Below, piece by piece: positions 9,274 through 16,955 of a stretch of 64,000 nucleotides of DNA (position 1 is the stretch's first letter; every line of letters begins with the position of its first letter). Below the pieces are notes generated by a model. The model saw only the letters and a program-made list of their open reading frames with translations, searched no databases and had not been told where the DNA came from. Location of the stretch: the NCBI RefSeq assembly GCF_000716605.1, contig NZ_JNXE01000002.1, positions 442,298 through 506,297 on the forward strand. Reading direction: 5' to 3'. A program made the position numbers and the translations under genes. The DNA comes from Streptomyces sp. NRRL F-525. Its GTDB lineage: Bacteria > Actinomycetota > Actinomycetes > Streptomycetales > Streptomycetaceae.

Positions 9274-11091
9274 TCAGTGCAGGTCGGCGGCCTGCTCGGG
9301 GGTTTCGTCGAGGAAGCCGCCCGACTGGTGCTGCCAGAGCTTCGCGTAGGCGCCCTCGGTCGCCAACAGTTCCTGGTGCGTGCCTTGTTCGACGATCCGG
9401 CCGCGGTCGAGAACGACGAGCCGGTCCATGCCGGCGACGGTGCTCAGCCGGTGGGCGACGACGAGTGCGGTCCGGCCCTCCATGAGCCGCCACAGTGCTT
9501 CCTGTACGAGGATCTCGCTCTCGGAGTCGAGCGCGCTGGTCGCCTCGTCGAGGAGCAGGATCGGGGCGTCGCGCAGGATCGCCCGGGCGAGGGCGACGCG
9601 TTGGCGCTGTCCGCCGGAGAGCTTGATGCCGCGCTCCCCCACCATCGTCTCGAAGCCGTCCGGCAGCGCGTCGGCGAACTCCGTGACGTGCGCGGCCTCG
9701 GCGGCCCGGCGGACCTCGGCGTCGGTGGCGTCGGGCCGGGCGAAGGTGAGGTTCTCGCGCAGGGTGCGGTGGAACATCGCCGGGTCCTGCGGGACGTAGG
9801 CGATGAGGCTGCGCAGGTCGGCCTGGCGGAGCTTACTGATGTCCTGGCCGCCGATCAGGATGCGGCCGGCGTCGATGTCCGTCATCCGCAGCAGCAGTCG
9901 GCTGAGGGTGGTCTTGCCGCCGCCGGACCGGCCGACGAGGCCGATCTTCGTGCCGCTGGGCACGGTCAGGTCGAGTCCGTCGAAGAGGGTGTCGGCGCCC
10001 GCGTGGGCGAAGGTCACGTTCTCGAAGCGGACGTCGGTGGCCCGGGACCGCAGCGGCTCGGGCGAGGCCGGGTCGACCACCGTCGGCGGAGCCATCAACA
10101 GCTCGGTGAACTGGGCGGCTTCGGTCATCGAGCTTTCCAGGCGCCGGTAGATCTGGTTGAACTCGAACATGATCCGGGTCGCGTTCGTGTAGTACGTGAA
10201 CGCGACGACGACGGCCTCGACGCCGTGTTCGCCGCCGCCGAGGGCCACCGCGAGGAGCAGGCCCAGCGCGTTGGTGAGCACGGAGAGCGGTGCGACCAGG
10301 GTGTCGATGCGCAGGTTGCCGTAGTCCCAGGAACGAAGGGTCAGGCGCCTCGACTGGGCGACGCGGGACCGGTGTTCGGCGGCCTCGCGTTCCTCGGCGG
10401 CGAACGCGCGGACCGTGTCCATGTTCATCAGGCTGTCGGCGACATGGCCGGACACCCGGGCGATGGCCTCCTCGCGCAGGTCGACGAGTGCCTGGCGGCG
10501 CCGGATGAGCGGCGCGACGACCAGACCGGTGAGCGCGATCATCGCCAACAGGCCTACGACGAGCAGCGGTTCGTAGCGCCACAGCACGACCGAGCCGAAC
10601 AGCAGCGGGACCAGGCTGCCCACCACCTGGAACGTCATCGTGTCGACGAACTCCTCGAAGCGGGAGGCGAAGCTCAACACCCGCTTGGTGAGCGACCCGG
10701 CGAAGTTGTCGTGGAAGAACGCGGCGTCCTTGGCGAAGAGTTCGTCCATGCCGATCACATACAGGTGCTCGATGCCGAGCGCGTCCAGCCGGTTCAGACA
10801 GTGCAGTCCCAGCCGCCAGAACACCTCGGCGAGCAGCAGCACTCCGGCGAACCCGAGGACGTACGGCAGTGTCGTGCGGACGCTGATGTCCGCGTCTCCG
10901 GCGATCCGGCCGACGAGCTTGGCGACGATCAGCGGCGCGATGTAGTTGATGCCGATGTTGCCCACGGCGGGCAGCAGTGTGGCGGGCGCGGTCCAGCGGC
11001 GGAGCCGGGCCAACTCCCGTCCGTAGTAACGAAGTGCGAGTAACACCGAGCCTTTGCGCGGCCCGATGTCGCGCGATTCAGGCGATCCCAT
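9274..11091 (-). CDS. ABC exporter, fused membrane and ATPase domains
   Basis: 605 residues from the ATG at 11091 (MGSPESRDIG). A longer frame continues upstream but lacks a convincing signal, and the ribosome binding site here is weak (GGGGTGGGG). Residues 1-320 hold a six-helix exporter membrane domain. The C-terminal ATPase has Walker A GLVGRSGGGKTTLSRLL, the signature LSGGQRQRVALARAI, Walker B ILLLDEATSALD and the switch VVAHRLSTVAG. It is an MsbA/MdlB-like half-transporter that would work as a homodimer to export a lipid, peptide or drug. No partner gene is adjacent, so the cargo is unknown. It is divergent from the GH43 gene. Confidence 0.9.
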   Translation of the reverse strand: MGSPESRDIGPRKGSVLLALRYYGRELARLRRWTAPATLLPAVGNIGINYIAPLIVAKLVGRIAGDADISVRTTLPYVLGFAGVLLLAEVFWRLGLHCLNRLDALGIEHLYVIGMDELFAKDAAFFHDNFAGSLTKRVLSFASRFEEFVDTMTFQVVGSLVPLLFGSVVLWRYEPLLVVGLLAMIALTGLVVAPLIRRRQALVDLREEAIARVSGHVADSLMNMDTVRAFAAEEREAAEHRSRVAQSRRLTLRSWDYGNLRIDTLVAPLSVLTNALGLLLAVALGGGEHGVEAVVVAFTYYTNATRIMFEFNQIYRRLESSMTEAAQFTELLMAPPTVVDPASPEPLRSRATDVRFENVTFAHAGADTLFDGLDLTVPSGTKIGLVGRSGGGKTTLSRLLLRMTDIDAGRILIGGQDISKLRQADLRSLIAYVPQDPAMFHRTLRENLTFARPDATDAEVRRAAEAAHVTEFADALPDGFETMVGERGIKLSGGQRQRVALARAILRDAPILLLDEATSALDSESEILVQEALWRLMEGRTALVVAHRLSTVAGMDRLVVLDRGRIVEQGTHQELLATEGAYAKLWQHQSGGFLDETPEQAADLH

Positions 11092-11233
11092 CCCCACCCC
11101 ATGGTGTCGTCCGGCGCCCGGCAAACGGACTGGCCAGGAAGGGAAGTGTCCCGCGACGGCACGCGCGCAGTCCAAGCGTTTTTCCCTCAACAGCTGTGAT
11201 GCGCACGGGGTTTGCGGGATCTACGGTGACACC

Positions 11234-12262
11234 ATGGCGACTGATCCAGTGAGCGGGCCGATGCGGCTTGCCGACATGCCGTTGCACGATCCGTTCGTCG
11301 TGGCCGACGAGGCGACCCGCACGTATTACCTCTACACGTCCAACGACCCCTCCGTGTCGGGCGTGGAGGGCGTCGGCACGATGGCCTACCGGAGCCATGA
11401 CCTGCGTGACTGGACGCGTCCCGTGGTGGTGTTCCTGGCGGCGGAGCAGAGCAACCTCTGGGCGGGCGACGGTGGTTGGGCGCCGGAGGTGCAAGCGTGG
11501 CAAGGCAGGTACTACCTGTTCACCACACTGCACGACGAGGGCAGTCCACTGCCGGTGCCCCCAACTGGCCGCTGGGGCACACCGTTTCAGCTCGCGAACC
11601 ACCGGCGGGGCACGATCACGGCCGTGTCCGAATCCCTGCTCGGCCCCTTCACCCCGGTCGACCCCGCACGCCCCACCCCGCCCGAGCACCTCATGACCCT
11701 CGACGGCACGCTGTACGTCGACCCGTCCGGGCAGCCGTGGATGGTCTACGCGCACGAGTGGCTGCAGACCGTCGACGGCACGATGGAGGCGATCCGGCTC
11801 GCCCCGGACCTGACCGGCACGATCGGCGACCCGGTCTTCCTCTTCAAGGCCTCGGACGCGCCCTGGATCGGCGAGGAGATCCCGGCCGGCGTGCCGCACC
11901 AGCTCCCGCCGTACGTCACGGACGGACCACAGTTGTACCGCGCCCCCGACGGGTCGCTGTTCATGCTCTGGTCGACGTACGAGAAGAACGTGCCCGGCGC
12001 GGACGGCAGCCTCACCGGGGGCTACGTCCAGACCTACGCCGTCTCCACGTCCGGTGAGATCAAGGGGCCTTGGCGGCAGGAGCGGCCGTTGGTGCGGGAG
12101 GACAGCGGGCACGGGATGCTGTTCCGCACGTTCGAGGGGCAGTTGATGATGATCCTGCACCGGCCGTTCGAGAACGCGCGCGGCAAGCTGTACGAGATGG
12201 AGCTGACCGGTGACGAGTTGCGGGTGCTGCGGCAGCGCACCGACCTGGACGGTGGCGGATGA
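11234..12262 (+). CDS. Family 43-like glycoside hydrolase, cytoplasmic
   Basis: 342 residues from the ATG at 11234 (MATDPVSG). No signal peptide is seen, so it probably acts on imported oligosaccharides. A five-bladed beta-propeller of the GH43 type is indicated by PLHDPFVVADEATRTYYLYTS near the N-terminus (general-base Asp in HDPF), by WAPEVQAWQGRYYLF, and by LDGTLYVDPSGQPWMVYAHEW with the likely second Asp. A conserved Glu (PWIGEEIP) may be the acid. GH43 enzymes remove arabinose or xylose units, though many beta-propeller relatives differ in specificity. It lies between the exporter and the second importer and converges with the latter, 18 bases from its last gene. Confidence 0.82.
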   Translation: MATDPVSGPMRLADMPLHDPFVVADEATRTYYLYTSNDPSVSGVEGVGTMAYRSHDLRDWTRPVVVFLAAEQSNLWAGDGGWAPEVQAWQGRYYLFTTLHDEGSPLPVPPTGRWGTPFQLANHRRGTITAVSESLLGPFTPVDPARPTPPEHLMTLDGTLYVDPSGQPWMVYAHEWLQTVDGTMEAIRLAPDLTGTIGDPVFLFKASDAPWIGEEIPAGVPHQLPPYVTDGPQLYRAPDGSLFMLWSTYEKNVPGADGSLTGGYVQTYAVSTSGEIKGPWRQERPLVREDSGHGMLFRTFEGQLMMILHRPFENARGKLYEMELTGDELRVLRQRTDLDGGG

Positions 12263-12280
12263 ACCGGCCGCCGCTCCCCG

Positions 12281-13150
12281 CTATTGCTTGACCGCGCCCG
12301 CCAACCCGTTGATGAAGAAGCGCTGCAACACGATGAAGATCAGGACGATGGGCAGCAGCGTGATGACCGAGCCCGCGCAGACCAGGGTCCAGGCGGTGGA
12401 GTTCTGGCCGATGAAGTTGAACATGCCCACGGACAGGGTGTGGAGTTCGGGCCGGGAGAGGGTGAAGACCAGCGGGATGAAGAAGCTGTTCCAGGCGTTG
12501 ATGCAGGCGAACAGGCCGACGGTCGCCAGCATCGGTCCGGACAGCGGGAGCATGATCCGCCAGAAGATCTGGTGGAAGTTGGCCCCGTCCACGCGGGCCG
12601 CGTCCTCCAACCCCCGGTCGATCGTCGTGAAGTAGCCCATGAAGAGGAAGGTGCCGAAGACCATCCCGCCCGCCGACTGGACGATGACCACGGACCAGAG
12701 GGTGTTGAGGAGATGGAGGCGCTGGATGAGGTCGAAGACCGGGATGATCGTGTAGCCGTGCGGCAGGAACAGCGTCACGCCGACCAGGCCGAGCCAGATC
12801 TTCTTGCCGGGGAAGTCGGTGCGGGCGAGGACGTAGCCGGCCATCGAGGTGGCGAGCAGGGTGACGATGACCGTGCCGGTCGCGAACAGGACCGTGTTGA
12901 CGAAGAACTTGCTGAAGTCCGCCTGGGTCCAGGCCTCGCTGTAGTTGGACCAGTGGAACTCGGACGGGATCGGGTTGAGCCCGCCGGAGAAGAAGCCGTC
13001 GGTGCTCTTCAGTGAACTGCCGAGCGCCCACAGGAACGGGTAGAGCCAGACGAGGCCGCCGCCGAACAGCGCGAGATAGAGCAGACCGCGTCGGCCTCGG
13101 CGCAGGCTCAACTGCGTTCGCAGGCGCGGGCGTTGGGACAGTGTGGACAT
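12281..13150 (-). CDS. Carbohydrate ABC transporter permease (MalG type)
   Basis: 289 residues. Six membrane segments are present, with the EAA loop GLEDAARVDGANFHQIFWRIMLPLSGP. It is the last gene of the importer operon that begins with the binding protein at 15658, and lies 12 bases after the MalF-type gene. It pairs with the product of 13163-14158 in the membrane. No ATPase gene is present in the operon. Confidence 0.92.
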   Translation of the reverse strand: MSTLSQRPRLRTQLSLRRGRRGLLYLALFGGGLVWLYPFLWALGSSLKSTDGFFSGGLNPIPSEFHWSNYSEAWTQADFSKFFVNTVLFATGTVIVTLLATSMAGYVLARTDFPGKKIWLGLVGVTLFLPHGYTIIPVFDLIQRLHLLNTLWSVVIVQSAGGMVFGTFLFMGYFTTIDRGLEDAARVDGANFHQIFWRIMLPLSGPMLATVGLFACINAWNSFFIPLVFTLSRPELHTLSVGMFNFIGQNSTAWTLVCAGSVITLLPIVLIFIVLQRFFINGLAGAVKQ

Positions 13151-13162
13151 CGACGTGACCCT

Positions 13163-14158
13163 TTACTGGTTGGCGGCCGCGCGGCGGCGGCTGATCCCGC
13201 GCAGGGCGAGGACCTGGAGCGCGGAGAACACGATGAGCAGCAGTCCGTAGAGGAACGAGGCGGCGGAGGCCAGGCCGATGTCGGGCTCGGCGGCGGCACC
13301 GGCCGAGCCGCCGAAGGCCAGGTGGTAGATGTACGTGTTGACGACCTCGGTGGCGAAGTACGGGCCGCCGCCGGTGAGGACCTGCACGAGGTCGAAGACC
13401 TGGAAGCTGCCGATGAACGCCAACACCACGATGACGACGCCGACTTGGCGCAGCATCGGGATGGTGATGCGGAAGAAGGACTGGACCGGTCCACAGCCGT
13501 CGAGCTTCGCCGCCTCGTACAGCTCGGCCGGGATGGTCTGCAGTCCGGCGAGGAAGTAGACGAGGTTGTAGCCGAGGGTGTGCCAGATGCCGATGGCGAT
13601 GATCACGGCGAGCGCGGTGTGCGGGTCGCCGAGCCAGTCGATGTGCCCGTCCGTCATGCCGGTCTTGGCGAGCAGACTCCCCGCCGAATCACCGAAGTTG
13701 GCGAGCATGAGCTGGATGACGACGCCGACGACCGCGGCCGAGGTGACGACGGGGATGAAGTAGACGGTCCGGAAGAACAGCGCGAACTTGAGCTTCGGGT
13801 TGTTCAGCACCAGCGCGAGCGCCAGCGCCAGCAGGAGCTGCACCGGGACGAGGACGAAGGCGTAGACGAAGGTGTGCTCGACCGCGCCCCAGAAGATGCT
13901 GTCGCTCAGGATCTGCCGGAAGTTGGCCAGGCCCACGTAGTTGCCGGGCTCGCCGATGCCGTTCCAGCGGTAGAAGGTGTAGCCGAAGGACGCGAAGATC
14001 GGGTAGACCACAAAGGCCAGGAGGAGTACGGCCATGGGAGCCAGGTAGAGGTACGACCACTTGGCTGCGCGGATGCGGCGGCCGAGGCCGGGGCGGGCGG
14101 CGACCGGGGGTGGAGTCGGGGGCGTTCGCCGACGCTCGCGGGTGTCGAGGAGTGACAT
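13163..14158 (-). CDS. Carbohydrate ABC transporter permease (MalF type)
   Basis: 331 residues. A proline- and arginine-rich N-terminus precedes six membrane segments (first SYLYLAPMAVLLLAFVVYP). The EAA loop is ELYEAAKLDGCGPVQSFFRITIPML. VVNTYIYHLAF near the C-terminus is typical of CUT1 permeases for plant-derived sugars. It follows the binding protein gene by 9 bases. Confidence 0.92.
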   Translation of the reverse strand: MSLLDTRERRRTPPTPPPVAARPGLGRRIRAAKWSYLYLAPMAVLLLAFVVYPIFASFGYTFYRWNGIGEPGNYVGLANFRQILSDSIFWGAVEHTFVYAFVLVPVQLLLALALALVLNNPKLKFALFFRTVYFIPVVTSAAVVGVVIQLMLANFGDSAGSLLAKTGMTDGHIDWLGDPHTALAVIIAIGIWHTLGYNLVYFLAGLQTIPAELYEAAKLDGCGPVQSFFRITIPMLRQVGVVIVVLAFIGSFQVFDLVQVLTGGGPYFATEVVNTYIYHLAFGGSAGAAAEPDIGLASAASFLYGLLLIVFSALQVLALRGISRRRAAANQ

Positions 14159-14167
14159 GGTGACGGC

Positions 14168-15658
14168 TCACGCCTTCTTCTTCGTGGTGTACGGCTTGGT
14201 GGGGTCCCAGTCCGGGAAGACGTAGTCGGACGTGCTGACCTTCTTGCCCTGCTTGGCCACAGCGGCGACCGCGTCGGACAGGAGCTGGAACTTCTTGTCG
14301 GCCAGGCTGGTCAACGCGCCCTGGACGTCCTTGATTTGGCCGGTGTAGACGCCGGTCACCACATCGCTGATGTCCGGCTTGGGGACGCCGGGCGCGACGC
14401 CGGCCAGCTCCGGGTTGCGCACGAGGGGCACCGGGCCGCGCAGTACCTGCTCGGTCATGCCGATGAAGGCGGCGAAGGGCTTGGAGTCGATGCCGTCCGG
14501 GTTGTTGTCGGCGGGGTGGGCGGAGACGCCGTTGAGGTCCTGCACCCAGCGGCGCCCGGCGGCGGGGGACGTCAGCGCGTCGAGCCACTGGAACCCCTCG
14601 TGCGCCTTCTTGCTCTTGGCGGAGACCGCGGCGAAGGTGCCGTTGCCGACCGGGTCGGCGTAGTAGAAGCCCTTCGGTGTCGTGGTCGGCGAGGGCAGGG
14701 TGACCAGGCTGTAGTCGGTGAACTTGTGCTGGGTCCACTCGGGTTGGTTCCACACACCGCCGACGGTCATGCCGAACTTGCCGCGCTCGAAGAAGGCGCG
14801 GGCCGCTTCGTCGGACAGGCTCACGGAGTTGGGGTGGAAGAAGCCGCGCTTCTTCCATTCGACGAACAGCTCCAGGAAGTCGGCGTACGCGCGGTCGGTG
14901 CCGAACGTCCATTTGCCGACGCGGTAGTCCATGCCGGTGCCGGGCACGGTGGGGGCCCCGCCCGGTGCGCCGGCGCCGCGCACGAACAGGTCCAGCCACC
15001 AGGCGAGGACGCCGATGCCGTCCGCGTTGCCGAAGCCCAAGCCGTACGACTTGCCGCCGCTCTTCTTGGTGATCGTCTGGGCGGCGCTGGTGACTTCGTC
15101 CCAGGTGCGGGGGATCTTGACGCTGCCGTCGGGGTTCGTCAGGCCGGCGGACTTGAAGACGCCGTGGTGGATGTAGAGCTGGAGCTGCGGGCCCGAGCCC
15201 TTGAGCGGGGCCGAATAGACCTTGCCGTCAAAGACGTTGGCGCCTTCCAGGAAGGTGCCTTCGGGGAAGCGTGACTGCCAGGCCGGGGTCGCCCACTCGT
15301 CGAGGGGGTGCAGCCAGCCCTTGGCGACCTGCTCGGCGACGCTGGGGACCTGCGGGATCATGAAGACGTCCGGCGGGTTGCCACTGCGGTTGGCGAGCGC
15401 GACCAAGTCCGGGTATTTGGCGTTCTGTTGGGTGGTCTTCTTGACGCTGACTCCGCTGTGGCCCTTCTCGAAGAGCTCTATCTCCTTGTCCACCCAGGGG
15501 GCTTGGGTGACGTACCAGTCCCAGTAGGTGAGCGCGTCCGCCGCCGAGGAGGGGGAGCCGGAGCCGCACGCGCTCAGTCCGCCGCCCAGGGCGAGGGTGC
15601 CGGCGCCGAGTGCGGCGGTGCGCAGGAGGCCGCGTCTGGAGACGTTCGACGAAGTCAT
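14168..15658 (-). CDS. Extracellular solute-binding lipoprotein of second sugar importer
   Basis: 496 residues. The signal SRRGLLRTAALGAG is followed by a lipobox ending in LSAC, Cys31. The mature start ADALTYWDWYVTQAPWVDKEIELFEKG is characteristic of family 1 sugar-binding proteins. It is the first gene of the importer operon and is divergent from the LacI gene at 15873 across about 210 bases that hold a palindromic operator candidate. Likely regulation is repression by that LacI protein until an inducing sugar is taken up. Confidence 0.92.
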   Translation of the reverse strand: MTSSNVSRRGLLRTAALGAGTLALGGGLSACGSGSPSSAADALTYWDWYVTQAPWVDKEIELFEKGHSGVSVKKTTQQNAKYPDLVALANRSGNPPDVFMIPQVPSVAEQVAKGWLHPLDEWATPAWQSRFPEGTFLEGANVFDGKVYSAPLKGSGPQLQLYIHHGVFKSAGLTNPDGSVKIPRTWDEVTSAAQTITKKSGGKSYGLGFGNADGIGVLAWWLDLFVRGAGAPGGAPTVPGTGMDYRVGKWTFGTDRAYADFLELFVEWKKRGFFHPNSVSLSDEAARAFFERGKFGMTVGGVWNQPEWTQHKFTDYSLVTLPSPTTTPKGFYYADPVGNGTFAAVSAKSKKAHEGFQWLDALTSPAAGRRWVQDLNGVSAHPADNNPDGIDSKPFAAFIGMTEQVLRGPVPLVRNPELAGVAPGVPKPDISDVVTGVYTGQIKDVQGALTSLADKKFQLLSDAVAAVAKQGKKVSTSDYVFPDWDPTKPYTTKKKA

Positions 15659-15678
15659 CTGATGTTCCTCCGAGGCAT

Positions 15679-15701
15679 GTAACGTTCACTGAACCGGTTA
15701 C
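15679..15701. promoter_or_regulatory. Nested palindrome with AACCGGTT core, LacI operator candidate
   Basis: GTAAC at the left and GTTAC at the right enclose GTTCACTGAAC (an 11-base palindrome around C) and AACCGGTT (15692-15699). The site is 21-43 bases upstream of the binding-protein start, in the region shared with the divergent LacI gene. The AACCGGTT core is the same as in the three sites at 9048-9203, so one LacI protein might act at both operons. Confidence 0.55.
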
Positions 15702-15872
15702 AGGAACTGGGACGTTATGGGGACGACACACAGCCGTCAAGAGGTTCGACAGCGCTTGGGAAACTCCGACAGGTACCTGCACCTGGGGCGTAGAGAAACC
15801 CTCGCCAGTTGTGTAACTTTTTCATCGGTGTTACTTACATCGGCAGTTCACCGGGGCGAGGAGAAGCAGAGC

Positions 15873-16955
15873 ATGGCTCAAGGTCGGGGTTCCGCAGGTC
15901 GGGCGACGATCCGTGACGTGGCATCGCGTGCGGGCGTCTCCGTCGCCACCGTCTCGCGGATTCTCAGCGGGGCGTACACCGCTCCCCCGGCGACGCACGA
16001 CCGCGTCATGCAGGCCGTGCAGGACCTCGACTACGTCGTCAACGCCAACGCCCGCTCCCTGAACACGAGTTCGGGGCTGGTCGCGATGGTGGTCAACGAC
16101 ATCACCTCGCCGTTCTTCATGAACGTCGCCTCCGGGGTGGAGGAACAGGCCGTCGCCGACGGCCGGGTCTGCCTCGTCTGTTCCACCCAAGGTGTCCCGG
16201 AGCGGGAGTTGTCGGTGATCGAGCTGATGCGCCAGCGCGGTGCGGAGGCGATCATCCTGGTCGGCGGCATGGCCGAGACCGAGGAGCATCTCGCCCAACT
16301 CACCGCCGCAGCCGAGGGGTTGGAGCGCGCCGGTTCCCGGCTGGTGCTCTGCGCCCGGCCGTGGAAGGGCGGCGCGAAGGCGCCGGTGGACGTGGTGGAG
16401 TGCGACATGGAGAGCGGCGCCTTCGCCGCCACCAGCCATCTGCTCTCCGCCGGTCACACCCGGGTGGCCCACCTGGCGGGCCCGCACGAGTTCAGCGTCG
16501 CGGGCCAGCGCCTGGAAGGGTACGAACGGGCGCTGCGCGCACACGGCGTCAAGCCCGACCCGGCGCTCGTCGCCGAGAGCGACATGACACGGGAGTCCGG
16601 ATACGAGGCGGCCTGCCGCCTCCTCACCGACACCGACGCCACCGCAATCTTCTGCGCGAGCGACATGAGCGCGGCCGGTGCCATCGCCGCCGCCCGCGAC
16701 CTGGGCCGCTCGGTCCCCGACGACCTCTCCGTGGTCGGCTTCGACGACATCCCGCTCGCCGAGGACCTCTACCCCCGGCTGACCACCGTGCACGTCCCCC
16801 AGCAGGAACTCGGCCGCTCCGCGACCCGGCTGGCCCTGCACCGGCGCCCCATGGACCCGCCGAGCCGCCGGGTGGTGCTCGGTTCGCACGTCGTCGTACG
16901 CCAGTCGGTGGCGCCCCCGGCCCGCCTCAACCCCGTTGGAAAGGTGGACAGTTGA
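15873..16955 (+). CDS. LacI-family transcriptional regulator
   Basis: 360 residues from the ATG at 15873, with GAGGAG nine bases upstream. The N-terminal helix-turn-helix is TIRDVASRAGVSVATVSRILSG, followed by a hinge (YVVNANARSLNT) and a periplasmic-binding-like sensor domain ending VGFDDIPLAEDLYPRLTTV. It dimerises and releases DNA when a sugar binds. It is divergent from the importer operon at 15658 and translationally coupled (TTGA overlap) to the DUF2264 gene, so it probably controls both. The AACCGGTT site in its promoter is the best operator candidate. Confidence 0.92.
   Translation: MAQGRGSAGRATIRDVASRAGVSVATVSRILSGAYTAPPATHDRVMQAVQDLDYVVNANARSLNTSSGLVAMVVNDITSPFFMNVASGVEEQAVADGRVCLVCSTQGVPERELSVIELMRQRGAEAIILVGGMAETEEHLAQLTAAAEGLERAGSRLVLCARPWKGGAKAPVDVVECDMESGAFAATSHLLSAGHTRVAHLAGPHEFSVAGQRLEGYERALRAHGVKPDPALVAESDMTRESGYEAACRLLTDTDATAIFCASDMSAAGAIAAARDLGRSVPDDLSVVGFDDIPLAEDLYPRLTTVHVPQQELGRSATRLALHRRPMDPPSRRVVLGSHVVVRQSVAPPARLNPVGKVDS

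Noticed and set aside
15746..15759. CGACAGCGCTTGGG as a possible CebR box in the LacI/importer promoter
   Set aside because: It has the AGCGCT core but lacks the outer TG and CA of the 14-base consensus, while the AACCGGTT palindrome nearby fits better.
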